From positions 251,001 to 315,000 of the forward strand of contig QVRM01002115.1 of NCBI GenBank assembly GCA_003439945.1: a stretch of DNA of 64,000 nt, given 5' to 3'. The notes beneath the pieces were generated by a model that saw only the letters and a program-made list of their open reading frames with translations, ran no database searches and had not been told where the DNA came from. Below are positions 32,846-44,699 of the stretch, piece after piece. This stretch comes from Dermanyssus gallinae. Lineage: Eukaryota > Arthropoda > Arachnida > Mesostigmata > Dermanyssidae. Numbering within the stretch: position 1 is the stretch's first letter; every line of letters begins with the position of its first letter. The translations under genes were made by a program, and so were the position numbers.

Positions 32846-33345
32846 AGCCGGGGTCCCTCAAGAGGTCCGCACTTCCGTGTGTCCGCACCGGAGATATAGC
32901 CTCCGATGGAGTGCTTCTACATCCCCCGGGAGTTTTTATTCTGTTATCTACGCAGACGATCTGGAACTGATCGTGACCTCGCGTGACGAGGCTCTACTCA
33001 AAGCAGCAGCCAATATGCTGTGTGTCGAATTGGTTTCATAAAAAACCGAAGCAATTCTTTTAAACGACGTCCAGCGCTCGAAATTAAATTTAGGCCTATG
33101 ACACCTGGAGGGGCAGCCAGTAACATCTCCGCCCATAGTTACGTACCTGCAAACGGACGTGATTCTGAAAAAGACGCCTACAAGAACACCTGGCAGCTAC
33201 GCAGCAAAAAGCTGCTAAAGTCTTAGCAGATGTGCGAAAAATGCCCCCGTGGCCAAGAGAATAAATCGACCCGCGGCGCCGTCTCTTAGCATCAGTAGTC
33301 AATAGCATCATACTATAATATATGCCGCGCCCTATTAGATGCGCA
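32846..33345 (+). pseudogene. R1/LOA-type LINE RT fragment
   Basis: The plus strand reads AGVPQEV (usually GVPQGSVLGP), a damaged stretch, then YADDLELIVTSRDE with the intact YADD catalytic box at about 32947-32958. Shifted frames then give EAILLNDVQRSKLN and KVLADVRKMPP, matching the region after the palm that leads to the MPN...GP block. Multiple frameshifts and stops are present. Confidence 0.65.
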
Positions 33346-33359
33346 CGGCTTCAAGACAA

Positions 33360-34535
33360 TTGTTTCTGCTCATCATGTCAAATTTGCTTTTATCCGCCAC
33401 ACTTGAAAGCAGACGAAAGCTCGAATCTTAGAGCATAGAAACACCTTCCCACCATAGCGGAACGAGCAAAGGCGCATCTGGATTTTTAGCAAAAATCCTG
33501 TATTTCTTTTCCGTAAAGCACGGCTCATTACATAGTAAGCTGCACACGGCCTGGTAAATTGCAGAACCTGATTACTACGCAACAAAAGATTCACAAAATA
33601 TTACATTATTGCCTCGGAATGAATTGGCGTGGTGTAAAGAAAGAAATATAATTGGCAATATCGTACTTCTAGTAGGCTCTCCGAGGGCCAAACTCAATTT
33701 GTCCTGCGGTACCATTTATTGGATTAGTCTCGACGACCTCAATATCAGTCTTATGTCACAAAGGTCAGACAGAATGCCTCTGAGGTGATAATCTCTGAGG
33801 CGATAAATCCAATCAATTTACTTAGTGCCGTTCTTTGCAGAATTACTTATACAGAATTACTTAGTGCCGTTCTCTGTAGAATAAACATGAAACAGCAGGC
33901 CGTCTTAGAATTGTCTCTGAAAAAATATAATCTATGTATATTCAAAAAATCAATTGCTGGTTTAGCTACGATCTAGAAGATGTCCCTGTTATCCTAATGT
34001 TTTTATTTCTAACTATTTTTGGCAATACGCTTAATTTCACCGATACATCTAACATTACTAAGTGTTGCTCATGGTTTTCTAGATGTTGGAATACGACATA
34101 CAAAGAAGCGTGTTGTAATCCAATCTTTTTGTGATTTCATTAAGGCTGAATATTGCCCACTTCATGATGTTTTCGTTAAATGGAAACATTATTTTCTCTG
34201 TCTGTGAGCCTGTTGTGTGTATAACCAGTAATTTAGTTAAGGAGGCTTCATACCACCAGACGTATCTCAGAAAGCCGTATGCAAGTTTTACAACAGTTGA
34301 CGATACTCTGTCAAACAATTAGCCCTGCATGTTTCCGCCATACGGCGCACCCATTATCCCCATACAATCCATTTAGGGCAGGATTTACTAACAGAACATG
34401 TGGTCTGATGCGTTTTTAGTAACGGTAGCCTAGACGGTAGCCTAACAGCTACTATTTCTTAAATGCTTATTTTCATTTAAATACGGGATTTAAAGCACGC
34501 GGCATCGGTTTCGTAATTTAAATGGAATACTATAC

Positions 34536-34611
<76 letters not shown>

Positions 34612-35085
34612 CATGACATGCACAGACCAGCCATTGCGCCGGCGCGCGGGGTCTTCCCGACTGCATAGCCACATCACCCCGCTCTTATTATTATTAGTGT
34701 GACTAGTATCTGCATACGCGTTCATCGCCTCAGGCCACTCACATAATACATCGGAGCCTCTCTTACTCTCTCTGCAGACCCGAGGTCGCTATCTCATGGG
34801 TTCTGTGGCTTCCCAGCATCTATTCAGTGCGATCGGGGGGGGGGGATCGTGGAGCGATGGTTGGATATATATGTATATATATATATGCAATTATTACGCT
34901 GAGCCGTTAACCAGGGCGTATAGGTTATCGCGAATGGCTCAAGTCACGAATGCATTATCTACAGTTTCCCTCTGTGAGACGATTCTTACAATAAAGAAGA
35001 AAGATGTAGAGACGCGACATGTACAAAGCATGTATTAACTGTTTTGACTAGTGCGATTATATAATGGCTATAAAAATAACTACTT
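33360..35085. other. no gene recognised; small duplication and a long (TA)n
   Basis: ACTTAGTGCCGTTCT is duplicated within 33821-33882. A long (TA)n lies at 34531-34610. Open frames are short. Confidence 0.5.
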
Positions 35086-35232
35086 TTGTTTTCTTTTTAC
35101 ACTACATACATTCGAAGCTTGCATACGTGTTGGCACGGTGTTAGAGCCTCAAAACGGCTTAATCTAATATTTTTCCTATTAAAATCGTCTTCAAGAAACG
35201 ATACCGTACCGGAAACGCGGCATTTTAATTTG

Positions 35233-35484
35233 GATTCTAATTTTAGATTTTCCAAAACAGTAATTTTGGTTCGACGAAGCCAGTCAACGTACACTTATTG
35301 TCATGATCGTAAGACGAATACGGAGATAGAACCGGTTGCTTTCGATGGACACGACGAAGCCGAGCGCTACCTGGTACTGAAATCAGGTTGAAATACAAAA
35401 GTATTTATACGACCATAAAGTGCTTGTTATTCTGTGCAGGTATGCCACGGACCGGAGCCAAAAGCTACGCCATGAGCCGTAAAT
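35233..35484 (+). CDS. possible two-exon 3' part of an unknown gene
   Basis: After the possible acceptor AATTTTAG the frame reads SKTVILVRRSQSTYTYCHD and continues to ERYLVLKSG at about 35388, next to a possible GT donor. An acceptor TTCTGTGCAG at 35431-35440 restores the frame to MPRTGAKSYAMSRK and a stop at 35484. The intron would be about 50 bp. The residue composition looks like protein, but there is no homology to support it. A separate frame at 35495-35677 ends in TAAATAAAC, so the real exon pattern may differ. Confidence 0.25.
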
Positions 35485-35689
35485 AGAGTGCCCAATGCGC
35501 GAGGAACGACACGCTTTGTGTTTTTTCCACGCAAGACCGGCTAGCGGCAGCCCTAAGTTTAGAAAAAGAAGACGAACATGTGCTTCAACCGAAAACGTTG
35601 AGAGAAGCGAATTGGATATACTCGCTGAGTCCTACTCGCGTTTGATTAATAAAGAGATGATTCTCATATTAGCATAAATAAACAACCTC

Positions 35690-37080
35690 AGCTATAGTCA
35701 TACGCTCAATCATTGAGTAAAGCTCCGCGTAAATAGCATTCATTTTAGCATCTCTTGTGCATTTACATATATTCGGGAATGTACAGTAAAATAAATGTCG
35801 CGATCTGTAATATGTAAGCAAAGTACGCTATCTTTCTGCAATGGTATACGTGAGAAATTATTAACGGTTGTCTACACTTTGAAACGATAACGGAAACACT
35901 ATTGTGGAAACTCAACAAGCGTATTAGCAGTCAAGCGATCGACTAAATAGCAACCCTTTTTTATCACAATTACTGTATTTATTTACCTTGCACCACTATA
36001 GAATGCGTACGCTGCCTCTGATAGTGTATCCTGCCTGCTGTCTAGTCGACAGCAGTAAACAACTTGCATAGCCCGGAAAGCAGGAATCGGCTACAACTTC
36101 ACGGCAAACCTATGAGTAAATGTTGGGCGAAGCGATTATGTAGTCGTTTTTCGTTGACGGTTTGCAAGGACTTGTTTCAGATGTTCAGAACAGGCTCCTT
36201 AAAAGGAGCCTCGAGGACCAAGTAGCTTTCCATTGTGCTCCAGAACGTCTAATAGAACGCTTGCATATAGACATATTCGCAATGGCAATCGTTCGCAATA
36301 ATTCTTTTCAGAGAAGTTGACGTTGTTGCCACCCGGGTTTCCATCGATACAGCCAGCGGTGCATTCCGACGAAACTGGAACTCAGCGTTACGCTCGGCTC
36401 CTAGCATAGGCATAGCCCTCAGCATTGAAGACGGGTGCATCGTTTAGTATTTGTAGCACTTTCCTTTTAGCAACGAAGTGATTGGTTGATTTAGGCTGCA
36501 TAGTGCAGATGCGGCGGCTGCGAAATGGCGCCGCGCATTCGATGTTAGCCTGTTAGAGGTGTCGTTACAAGGAGGCGCGATAATCTCCCGTCTTAGTTTG
36601 TTCTTAGACAATACTAGCCTAGTTTCGTAGCACGAGTAGAAGTAGTGAACGCTGTAGTAACTGCAGTGGTATAAGTTGTAGTAGTAGTAGTAGTAGTAGA
36701 TTTACGGATCGGTTCGTTCGAACAATGGTCGCTACCAAGCCTTGAACCTCACCTCACAAGCACAACCGACGTTCGGGGTCCTTGTCAGTAATCTAGTTCT
36801 CGCTCTCCACCTTTCCCCCGCGGTCTGTTCTTTCTGGTTCCTTTGTTATGTTCCTGTCCTGTTTTCGGTCTTTGGCCTGTATTAGTAGTAGTCGTAGCTT
36901 CAGTCGGTCGGTCGGTCGCTTCATGCCGCCATATCTCAGGCAGGCTCGCGGCTCGCGTCGACGAGCAGCTCCGTCAGGGCAGCATGCGAGGCAGCAGCAG
37001 CAGCAGCGAGTAACCGCGCATCAACACCTCAGGCATGAATCGACGCCTACCAGCAAAGTACCAACGAACAGCCACTGCTT
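35690..37080. other. no firm gene; trinucleotide-rich from 36.6 kb
   Basis: Contains (TAG)n near 36680-36700 and (CAG)n near 36993-37008. The composition becomes richer in C and G after about 36.5 kb, as expected near exons, but no exon can be defended. Confidence 0.4.
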
Positions 37081-37176
37081 TCAATAGGACTCGCCGCCAC
37101 CGACGTAGGTGTTGTTGAACAGGTCGTCGCTGCCGCTCGTCGACTCGTTGTCGTAATGCCTGCCACACGATTTCAT
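37081..37176 (-). CDS. candidate terminal exon of an unknown minus-strand gene
   Basis: Reading from an AG acceptor near 37170, the frame ends HYDNESTSGSDDLFNNTYV-GGGESY and TGA (37083-37081). Acceptors are possible at CATAG|AG or GGCAG|GC; in either case the last 25 or so residues are the same. The acidic, serine- and glycine-rich composition resembles the cytoplasmic tail of a signalling protein. No family is recognised and no upstream exon was identified with confidence. Confidence 0.3.
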   Translation of the reverse strand: MKSCGRHYDNESTSGSDDLFNNTYVGGGESY

Positions 37177-37600
37177 CTCTATGCGAAGCCTATGAGCAAC
37201 GCTCTCACGCGAAGCCAGTCAGACTCACAGCCGCTGCGTGCATTGGCGTTGTTATATCGCCACCTTCGACGACGACGACGACGACTACGGGTTCTAGCGT
37301 TGCTGCCATTTCACGCCAATTGAAATTTATCTCTCACCGACATCGCACTTAATCTTCCTGGCTCTCATCTTGGTTCGGCGTCGTCGGCCGACGTCATAGT
37401 CATCACGGTCGTCAATTGGGTGGTCGGTCGAAGCCTCATTGTTACTTCACCCCGAAGCGGCTCGCACGCACGCGCGGTCTCAACAGTAGCGAGCCTATAA
37501 GGGTGGGCGTGACAGAGTCTTCGTCCGGAGGTGTTTCCGGGGTGCAGAACATTAAGAACGTTCACAGCGACAACGGCAACAACAACAACCCCAACAACAA

Positions 37601-37750
37601 CAACAATCGCAACAACATCAACAACAATCGCAACAACATCAACAACAATCGCAACAACATCAACAACAATCGCAACAACATCAACAACAATCGCAACAAC
37701 ATCAACAACAATCGCAACAACATCAACAACAATCGCAACAACATCAACAA
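37601..37750 (+). repeat. 21-bp minisatellite, about seven units
   Basis: Unit AACAACATCAACAACAATCGC repeated in register. Because the unit is 7 codons long, all three plus-strand frames stay open across it (NNINNNR, IATTSTT and QQHQQQS repeats), and two minus-strand frames do as well. The long frames covering it are therefore not evidence for a gene. Confidence 0.9.
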
Positions 37751-37759
37751 GGATAGTTA

Positions 37760-38491
37760 CAGTAGCAATAGCAGAAGCCGCAGCAGCAGCGAAGTGTTTG
37801 CTCGCTTTTTGTCGTGCTTCTGTTTCGCTAGTTCTTCCGCGCGGCTTACGTCCGCCTCGAGGAACAATCTCAATGAACTCAATGAGATCGGGCGAAACGA
37901 CGCCACGAAACACTCCTATGAATAGCGGCAACAACAGTAGCAGCAGCCGTCGCAGACTCCACCGCACGATCAGCGGTATGAGCGCGCTGTATGTTGCAAC
38001 TGGCGCTTTAGTGGAGCGGCGGCACTTAAGCGTGGTGCACTTTTATCACTAACTGGGCTGGCTAACTGTGCATGCAAACACACTGAACACATATCGCTAC
38101 GCCTGTACATGTTGCGCCTATAACAATCGTTTCATCCCCCCCCCCCCCCTGCGGTTGCATTTATTGATGTACTGAGGAACGATAGGAATTATACTCAGCC
38201 TTCCCCACCTCCATCCCGCCCTCAGCGCAGACGTGTGTATATGCCGCTTCTCCGTTTTTCCTCTCACGTGTTGTCCAATGCCATTCCGTAGTCGTGTATT
38301 TGTGCGGGGGGAAAAAGCCGAAAATCCACCTCAAACATGTCGCCAGTAGTCCCGGCGACACCGGTTACCTTGCCTCGCTGAAGGTCAGTCGAAAGTTGCT
38401 ATGTAAAAAGGGTTTTTCGGCCAGTTGTCGGCAATGTGGCGGCACGTTCATGTATTTACGTGTATAAAAGTAGAATTTGTTAACTCGAACT

Positions 38492-38530
<39 letters not shown>

Positions 38531-39080
38531 CATAATCTGTACTAAACCGTCTAAATGTTCTAGTCAATTGTTTTCATTCAGAAGCAAATAATTTAATAAT
38601 TTGTTTTCAATAATTTCTGTAAAAACATTGGGTTGTGAAAACATTTCTGTAAAAACAAACATGCTTGGAAATTTGGTGGCCACTTGGCTGCAGCTGCTTT
38701 GGAAAAGCGATTGTAATTATCGTATGATACAGTTGTGTATGTATTACACGTACGTATCGCACAGAATACACAGAACGCACAAGAGCTTTTAGTTGTTATT
38801 ATTTACAAATAATTAACACAGCAATATATACCTAATAGATGTTTATCTTTGATACTTTAAAACGCGATAATATATGCTATTCGCCTAGTCCAAAAAAGAA
38901 GTCTAACCACTGATGTACTGCGACAATAGCCGTCGATTTTGTCAACCTCTGAAATCGAGTTACAGTCTAACGAATGGATAAGAACACATTTTTGCAGGTT
39001 TTAAACCACAAGAAGAAAGTGATGGAAGAAGGTACAAAATACTACACGTTACATATCATACAAGAACAGTAAACGCAGTT
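37760..39080. other. no gene recognised
   Basis: C run at 38137-38148, (TA)n at 38493-38529, otherwise only short frames. Confidence 0.5.
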
Positions 39081-39088
39081 AGAAGGTA

Positions 39089-40459
39089 AAGTGTGTTGCA
39101 AAAAATTAGCAACTCATGTTTTTTTGCGATCATTTCGGCTTGGTTTATTTGAATGGCTTGAAATTTTAAGCGCATGTTGTCCATGACGATCCATGAGTAT
39201 AGTGTTGATTTCATTGCAATCTCAAAATCGGTTTATACAAAAAATAAAAAAGTGTGAAAAAACAGTGTTGCAAAATATTTGCAACAATAACATGCTAACA
39301 ACACAGCTCTTGTTTGCAAAAGATAGTCGATACTACAGCTGATATTCGATCCCAGGGATCAAATGTCAGGAATATTGTCTAGCTAAATCAATCGTTATAT
39401 AACTGCAAAATATTTTACAGCTTAGTCGTTGTTCCGAACTAACGACGAATCTTATGTTTAAACCATGGGTCGTACAAAGGATCTTTCGGATAACGAAAAG
39501 ACAACAATTGAGGCATATGCTGAGCTCAGTCATACAGTAACTGCTATAGCAACCAGATTAGGACGGCATAAGAGCACCATCAGCAGGTTCTTACACCCTG
39601 GAGTGAACCAAAGGTGCAGATCTAACAGTGGGCGTAAGCCAGTTTTGACTATTCGAGATCGGCGAAGGATCATACAGTTGGCTACTCATGACCAAATGTC
39701 TTCTTCCAGGATCAGGACTACTTTGGGAGTGCCAGTGCACCGATCCACAGTGTACCGAGTGTTAAGTTCTGGGAAGTCTGATCTAGTCGAGATTGTGGGC
39801 CGAAACAATTCTGACATGTACCAGCGCATTGTCGGTTCCCAGTTAGAAGCCCACTTCAGAAAAATTGGGGGACCTGACGCAGTTTTTCAACAAGACAACG
39901 CCACGTTTCATACCTCGGCTAGCACTATAGCCTTTTTTCAAGAACAAGGAGTGCCACTTTTTGACTGGCCGGCATTAAGTCCAGACCTGAATCCTATTGA
40001 AAATCTTTGGGGACAGTTGGTAAAGCAGATTTACGCAAATGGTCGACAATATTATCATTTGTCGGACCTCAAAGAAGCTGTCCAGCAAGCATGGACTAAT
40101 ATTTCACTTTCGTACTTACAACAGCTCATTAACTCCATGAAAGACAGAGTTTACGATTTGATACAGAAGAAGGGACGAAAAACCCGTTTCTAGAATAAAA
40201 TATGTAGTTTCAAATGAGTCATACAGCCCTGCTAAGAATCGAATACGCTGTAAGGCGCTATTGTTGCTAATATTTTGCAACACTGTTTTTTCACACTTTT
40301 TTATTTTTTGTATGAACCAATTTTGAGATTGCAATGAAATCAACACTATACTCATGTTTCGTCATGTTCATCATGCGCTTAAAATTTCAAGCCATTCAAA
40401 TAAACCAAGCCGAAAATATCACAAAAAAACATGACTTGCTAATTTTTTGCAACACACTT
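39089..40459 (+). mobile_element. Tc1/mariner-superfamily element with about 215-bp terminal inverted repeats
   Basis: The ends read AAGTGTGTTGCAAAAAATTA and are inverted copies over roughly 215 bp (39089-39305 and 40246-40459), with scattered mismatches. TA flanks both ends (39087-39088 and 40460-40461). A single transposase frame lies between them. The long inverted repeats are unusual compared with the short ends of most mariners. Confidence 0.9.
39465..40193 (+). pseudogene. Tc3-like transposase with internal deletion, 242 residues
   Basis: The frame is open from MGRTKDLSDNEKTTIEAYAE to KKGRKTRF. Residues 1-60 form the first helix-turn-helix (ATRLGRHKSTISRFL). Residues 60-105 form the second, with GRKPVLTIRDRR. 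After VYRVLSSGKSD the sequence jumps straight to EIVGRNNSDMYQRIV, so about 90-100 residues with the first catalytic aspartate are missing. The second aspartate (VFQQDNATFH) and the final glutamate (LSPDLNPIENLWG) remain. The deletion kept the frame. The protein could bind DNA but should not catalyse transposition. Confidence 0.85.
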
Positions 40460-40469
40460 TATATCAAAG

Positions 40470-40960
40470 AAAGGAAAGTCGCAATCGGGAAAGCACATTT
40501 ATTAGACATACACATTGCACCGACGGCTTGCGTCTATTCGCTCGATGTTCGAAGAATGCAAAACGAATTTTAGTTTATTTTTATATCTCCTAACCCTTAC
40601 CTATCCGAAGTCTCGTATTGAAAGGGCCGGGCACGTTGAAATAACTAAAGCGTTAATTTGATGATTGTGATTTGGCCACGATGTCAAACTAAACTAGTAT
40701 ATGAGCCAGCTATCGGCGGCTGAGCCATCACACGGAACTTATCTATGACTTGCTTGCGTGCTGGATGGCCAACTAGGCTTTTGGCAACCAAAACCTCTGT
40801 GACATGCTTTATAACAAAAAAAAACGTGTTGCAGTGGTTCAAAAAACCTCGGAACGACACACGTTCAAAATTCTCAAATGGATGCCATTAACATGCATCA
40901 GAAGAAAAGCGTGCTAATGTGTTATTTTAACAAAATACAGGTGTGCACACAACGCTTTTT
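40470..40960. other. no gene recognised
   Basis: Spacer between the Tc1-like element and a (TA)n tract. Confidence 0.5.
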
Positions 40961-40962
40961 GC

Positions 40963-40965
<3 letters not shown>

Positions 40966-41014
<49 letters not shown>

Positions 41015-41027
41015 TATACAGGGTGTC
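40966..41027. repeat. (TA)n tract
   Basis: Ends directly at the CAGGGTG of the next repeat. Confidence 0.9.
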
Positions 41028-41400
41028 CCTATTTGTGTGGCCAAAACGCTAGGATATGGTCAAAGTCGGTGAGAAAATCATTTTTGCCAATGGGTGGAAG
41101 CCGGGAAAACGTTTTGTTTAGGAGTGAGGATGAAATTTATGAAAGCAGTTATTCTGTCTTTTTTCTCCTACATAGTTGTGCAAAATCTACGTTTGCGGGA
41201 GAACCAGTCAATCATACCAGCGTGTTTGGCGGAAAATTCTGCACAATAAAGTATACATTACTAGCTTGCGTAGCAAAAAGCGAATAGCCAGATTAAGGAA
41301 AGTCATAAAAAGTCAAAATGTTACGTTAACGCTTTTTTGTGCAACATCGTAATTTTTTCCATTACGACCAAAAATGCACGTCCAAAAGACTACTCTCTGT
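41028..41400 (+). repeat. diverged single arm related to the foldback elements
   Basis: It begins CAGGGTGTCCC after TA and shares in order with the 25-kb arm: TTTTTGCCAATGG, GTTT-GGAGTGAG-ATGAAAT, GGGAGAACCAGTC and GGAAAATTCTGC. Similarity is clear but low. No inverted partner arm is present before the (TA)n at about 41420. Confidence 0.5.
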
Positions 41401-41415
41401 ATATATTTATATTTA

Positions 41416-41459
<44 letters not shown>

Positions 41460-42464
41460 CGATTAACAGTACGCTGTCTGCAAGCAATGGTAGCCAAAGA
41501 AGCTATTTCACACGACTAATATTAGCTGCAGCCTAGTTAACTTGACTTCATAATCTATTGAAGTCTGTATTCTAGCTCGTCTCGGAGGTTAGCTCTCCAC
41601 ATAGACAACCTACAGTCTTCTTGCTCTAGGCTACATAATGAGATGCTGCAATCGCCATGATGTTACATCGCTATGAGAAACATAGCGCCCAAGCCGCCCA
41701 GTGGCCGAAGCAACGATTTTTCTTCACTCTCGTTCGATCGACGGTTATCGGTAATGCGTCCCCTTCTGCTGCAAGCCAGATAATGTCACTATCACGCTGT
41801 CTTTAGTCTGTCATCGCTCAGGCATCATCGTCAACACTGTCATCTCGACAGAGAAAGCGACAGTCTCACAGATGCACAGACTCACAGAACTTGGCTGTCG
41901 GGCGGCTATATGCTCTCGATCTTTTTTTTCAGCTTCTGTCGCCAAACACGACCACAGCGAACCGGTTGTATACTATAATAACAGATAGCTGGGCGAGCGC
42001 TCAGATTATTCGAAATTGAAATCGAGTCAATGCTGGTTTTGCTGTTGTTGTCATTATTGCTGTTGTTGTTGTTGCTGCTGCTGCCGCTGCCGCGGAAGTG
42101 ACTGTCGGTGAACTTCGATTTCTGGCTCACGCTGCGACCCCTGCATACGCGAACCTGACCCTGGTGTCGTCTCTTCTTCCGTTCGGCACCACGATATGGG
42201 CTCGTTTCGTCGCTCCCTCCCGACGGGAAGCCGTCGAGAGGATCTCACAATGTTTCAACAGCTTGACAGAAGATCTCAAGGATTTTGTTTATATATATAT
42301 ATATATATATATATAGATTTTTATGTACGCAGTATGGATACGCATTTGTTTTTCTTAATTTCTCCAAAAATGATTAATTTCTCTGCACAGTATGAACGAT
42401 AGTGGAACAAGTCGTCAGTTTACGCATATCAGGCAAGTTCGAACGTCTCATTAACATACGAAAG

Positions 42465-42499
<35 letters not shown>

Positions 42500-43210
42500 C
42501 GTTGTTTTTGTTACAATTACTTATCTTTACAATCACGTAGCACTACACAGTAGCTCAGTGCTTCATACCAAGACACGCTTGCCGTAACAGGAGCAACAGG
42601 AACATCAACGTTCTTATCAATCTGTTGTGGTTAGCCCCCAACAAGCAGAGAGATTGCAACAATATTGCAACAAGGCTGCTTCGTCTTTGCTACTGGTGCT
42701 TCTGCTGTTGTCGTTAAAGAATGGAAGAGTGATCCAGGCTAGCGGGGGGGGGGGGGGGTCAAGATGCTTAAGTACCTCCAGACATGCAAGCTGAGAGATA
42801 GACGCACGGACAAACAAACACACAGAACCACCAGATATCTGACAGACAGGCAGCCTACTTTTGCTGAAGCGAGGGTGAGGTGCCTTCGACTTCGAGCGAT
42901 TCAGTTTCTGCCTTTTCATCGTGCTTCGCCTGTTTCGCCTTCGCGTCCTTTGCCCGATACAAGCCGTCGCAAGCCAGCCCTCGTTCGAGCCCAGAGCGTA
43001 GGCTAGCCCTGGCCGTTGGTTTCTCGCCACCGCTCGAGCCAGCCTCGAGCTTCAATTGAAGCCGGTTGTGTCATTTTGTCAAGCTGTCGGGGCTGAGGCG
43101 GCCGGGCGGCTCTTCTCCTCGAGGCAATTCAGCAAGCGAAGCAATGTAATCTTTTATCTCCACAAACCCCCGGTCCTCCGCCCAAGCCCCCGCTCCGGCG
43201 GCGGGGGTCA
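41460..43210. other. no firm gene; polyQ/polyN-type repeats and GC-rich stretch
   Basis: Short TG/CTG trinucleotide runs lie at 42040-42085 and (TA)n at 42287-42315 and 42469-42497. A run of twelve G lies at 42746-42757. Frames such as 42855-43055 (minus) look protein-like in composition but lack a credible start or splice sites. Confidence 0.4.
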
Positions 43211-43680
43211 AGACAGCCAGTAGTGCTGGTAGCGGCAGCGGCGGCAGCAAGAGCCACCATCGCTGTCTACGTCAGTGTTCGTGGCGGTATATGGCCTGTC
43301 TTGTGTACTCGGTTCCCCTCGGCGGCCAGACCGGTCGCTGAGGTCTCTCGACCTCAACCCCCCAGCACTCATCTCATTCTGCCATTGTTGTTGCTTGTGG
43401 TGGTGGTGCTGTAGTTGTTGTTGTTGTTGCTGCTGCTGCTGTTGTTGTTACGGGTGCCGCTCCTGCTGCTGCTGCCGTGGTTACTGCGGTAGCAACGCCA
43501 TTGTGTCTAACAAGAGGCTAATATGAAGATGATACGAGCACAATACACTGAAGTCACGGGTGGCCGGCGACCTGTGAGCAAGCGGCCTGTAGGAGTACTG
43601 GAACTCGTTTCTATATATATATATACATTATTAGTAGATCCACGACTACATAGTTATTGCATGCCATCACTGCTATATAG

Positions 43681-43909
43681 CGCTAGCCGCCGCGCTAAAC
43701 AAGGTCGACGCGCTGAGAAGCGGAAGATGAACAGAGAACACTACACTCCACGTTGGCTAGATCAACGTCACTTCATCGAACAATCCATTGGCTTTGGCCG
43801 GAGTTCTCCAGAGTTCGTTGGAGGCGGAGGGTCGTGTCACCGCGCCGCCACATTCTCGACAAGGATGAGCCTCCAGAAGCCATCACCGTCGTCGCCCGAT
43901 GATGATTAA
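43681..43909 (+). CDS. candidate terminal exon, basic protein tail
   Basis: After CTGCTATATAG the frame reads ASRRAKQGRRAEKRKMNREH, continues with WLDQRHFIEQSIGFGRSSPE and ends MSLQKPSPSSPDDD before TAA at 43907-43909. Composition and length suit a cytoplasmic or nuclear C-terminus. The frame is open upstream to 43523 through a (TA)n that would encode YIYI, so an exon start at 43681 is likelier than the longer frame. No family is recognised. It may be an alternative last exon of the same plus-strand gene as 48494-48601, which is speculation. Confidence 0.35.
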
Positions 43910-43914
43910 ATGAT

Positions 43915-44460
43915 AGTTACATATTGATACCGGTCTGCGTGCAGTTCGGGCTTTCTTTCCGTTTAGGCTTTCTTGTTCCTTTCTTCTTCTTCTTCTTATT
44001 CTTCTGTATCCTCTTCTTTCTGTGTTCGTCCAAAGATTTAGGTAAAATTTAATTCCTGCTCGCTTACCGGATCAGCACCAGATTTGTCGGCGGCCTGAGA
44101 TCCCGATGCCACTATTATTCGAACGTTTGCGAAAAAACGAAAAAGAAAAAACAGAACAACAACCAGGCAAGGGGAGCTTTGCAAGATGTTTCAAGCAAAC
44201 CGCTTTCCTGCGAGTATTACATACTGTATGTAGGCCATATGTACATCGTCGGCGGCTTGGCCACCCGTAAGTGTACCCGGTAGTGTAACGTGTACTGTAT
44301 ACAAAGGTACAAATTATAATAATAGTGGTGGCAGGGGTGGTGGTGGGGTGATGATGATGGTAATAATCATAGCTAGGCAGTCTGGCGCAACGGTAACAGG
44401 AGCAAAGAGCGGCTAAAACCTCTACAGGGGTTGGGGCTCATAAAATTAGCCATTTTACTA
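43915..44460. other. no gene recognised; tRNA-like stretch
   Basis: At about 44376-44445 TCTGGCGCAACGGTAAC and a degenerate B box are tRNA-like, but the stems do not pair well. Confidence 0.35.
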
Positions 44461-44465
44461 CCACC

Positions 44466-44690
44466 ACTATTATGACCAGAAATAGTAAGTACTAATTATG
44501 GCTAGTAATAGTAAGTACTAATTATGGCTAGTAATAGTAAGTACTAGGCATGACTAGAAATAGCAAGCACTAAATATGACTAGAAGTAGTAAGTACTAAT
44601 TATGGCTAGTACATGTAATAGTAGGTGCTAGTTATCACTAGTAATAGTAAGTACTAATTAAGACTAGTAATAGTAGTAATCATTATCGCT
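44466..44690 (+). repeat. 26-bp minisatellite, about eight units
   Basis: Unit close to ATGRCTAGTAATAGTAAGTA plus CTAATT. Each unit carries AGTAAGTACTAATT, which resembles a splice donor next to a branch-site sequence. Units differ by a few bases and one has an insertion. Confidence 0.85.
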
Positions 44691-44699
44691 ATTACAAAT

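Noticed and set aside
34531..34610. Origin of replication or matrix-attachment site at the long (TA)n tract
   Set aside because: Many such tracts occur throughout the window; there is no further evidence for function.
37365..37967. 200-codon minus-strand frame that begins like a signal peptide (MRWSLRRLLLLLLPLFIG)
   Set aside because: It starts at GTG rather than ATG and most of its length is the 21-bp minisatellite, which keeps several frames open.
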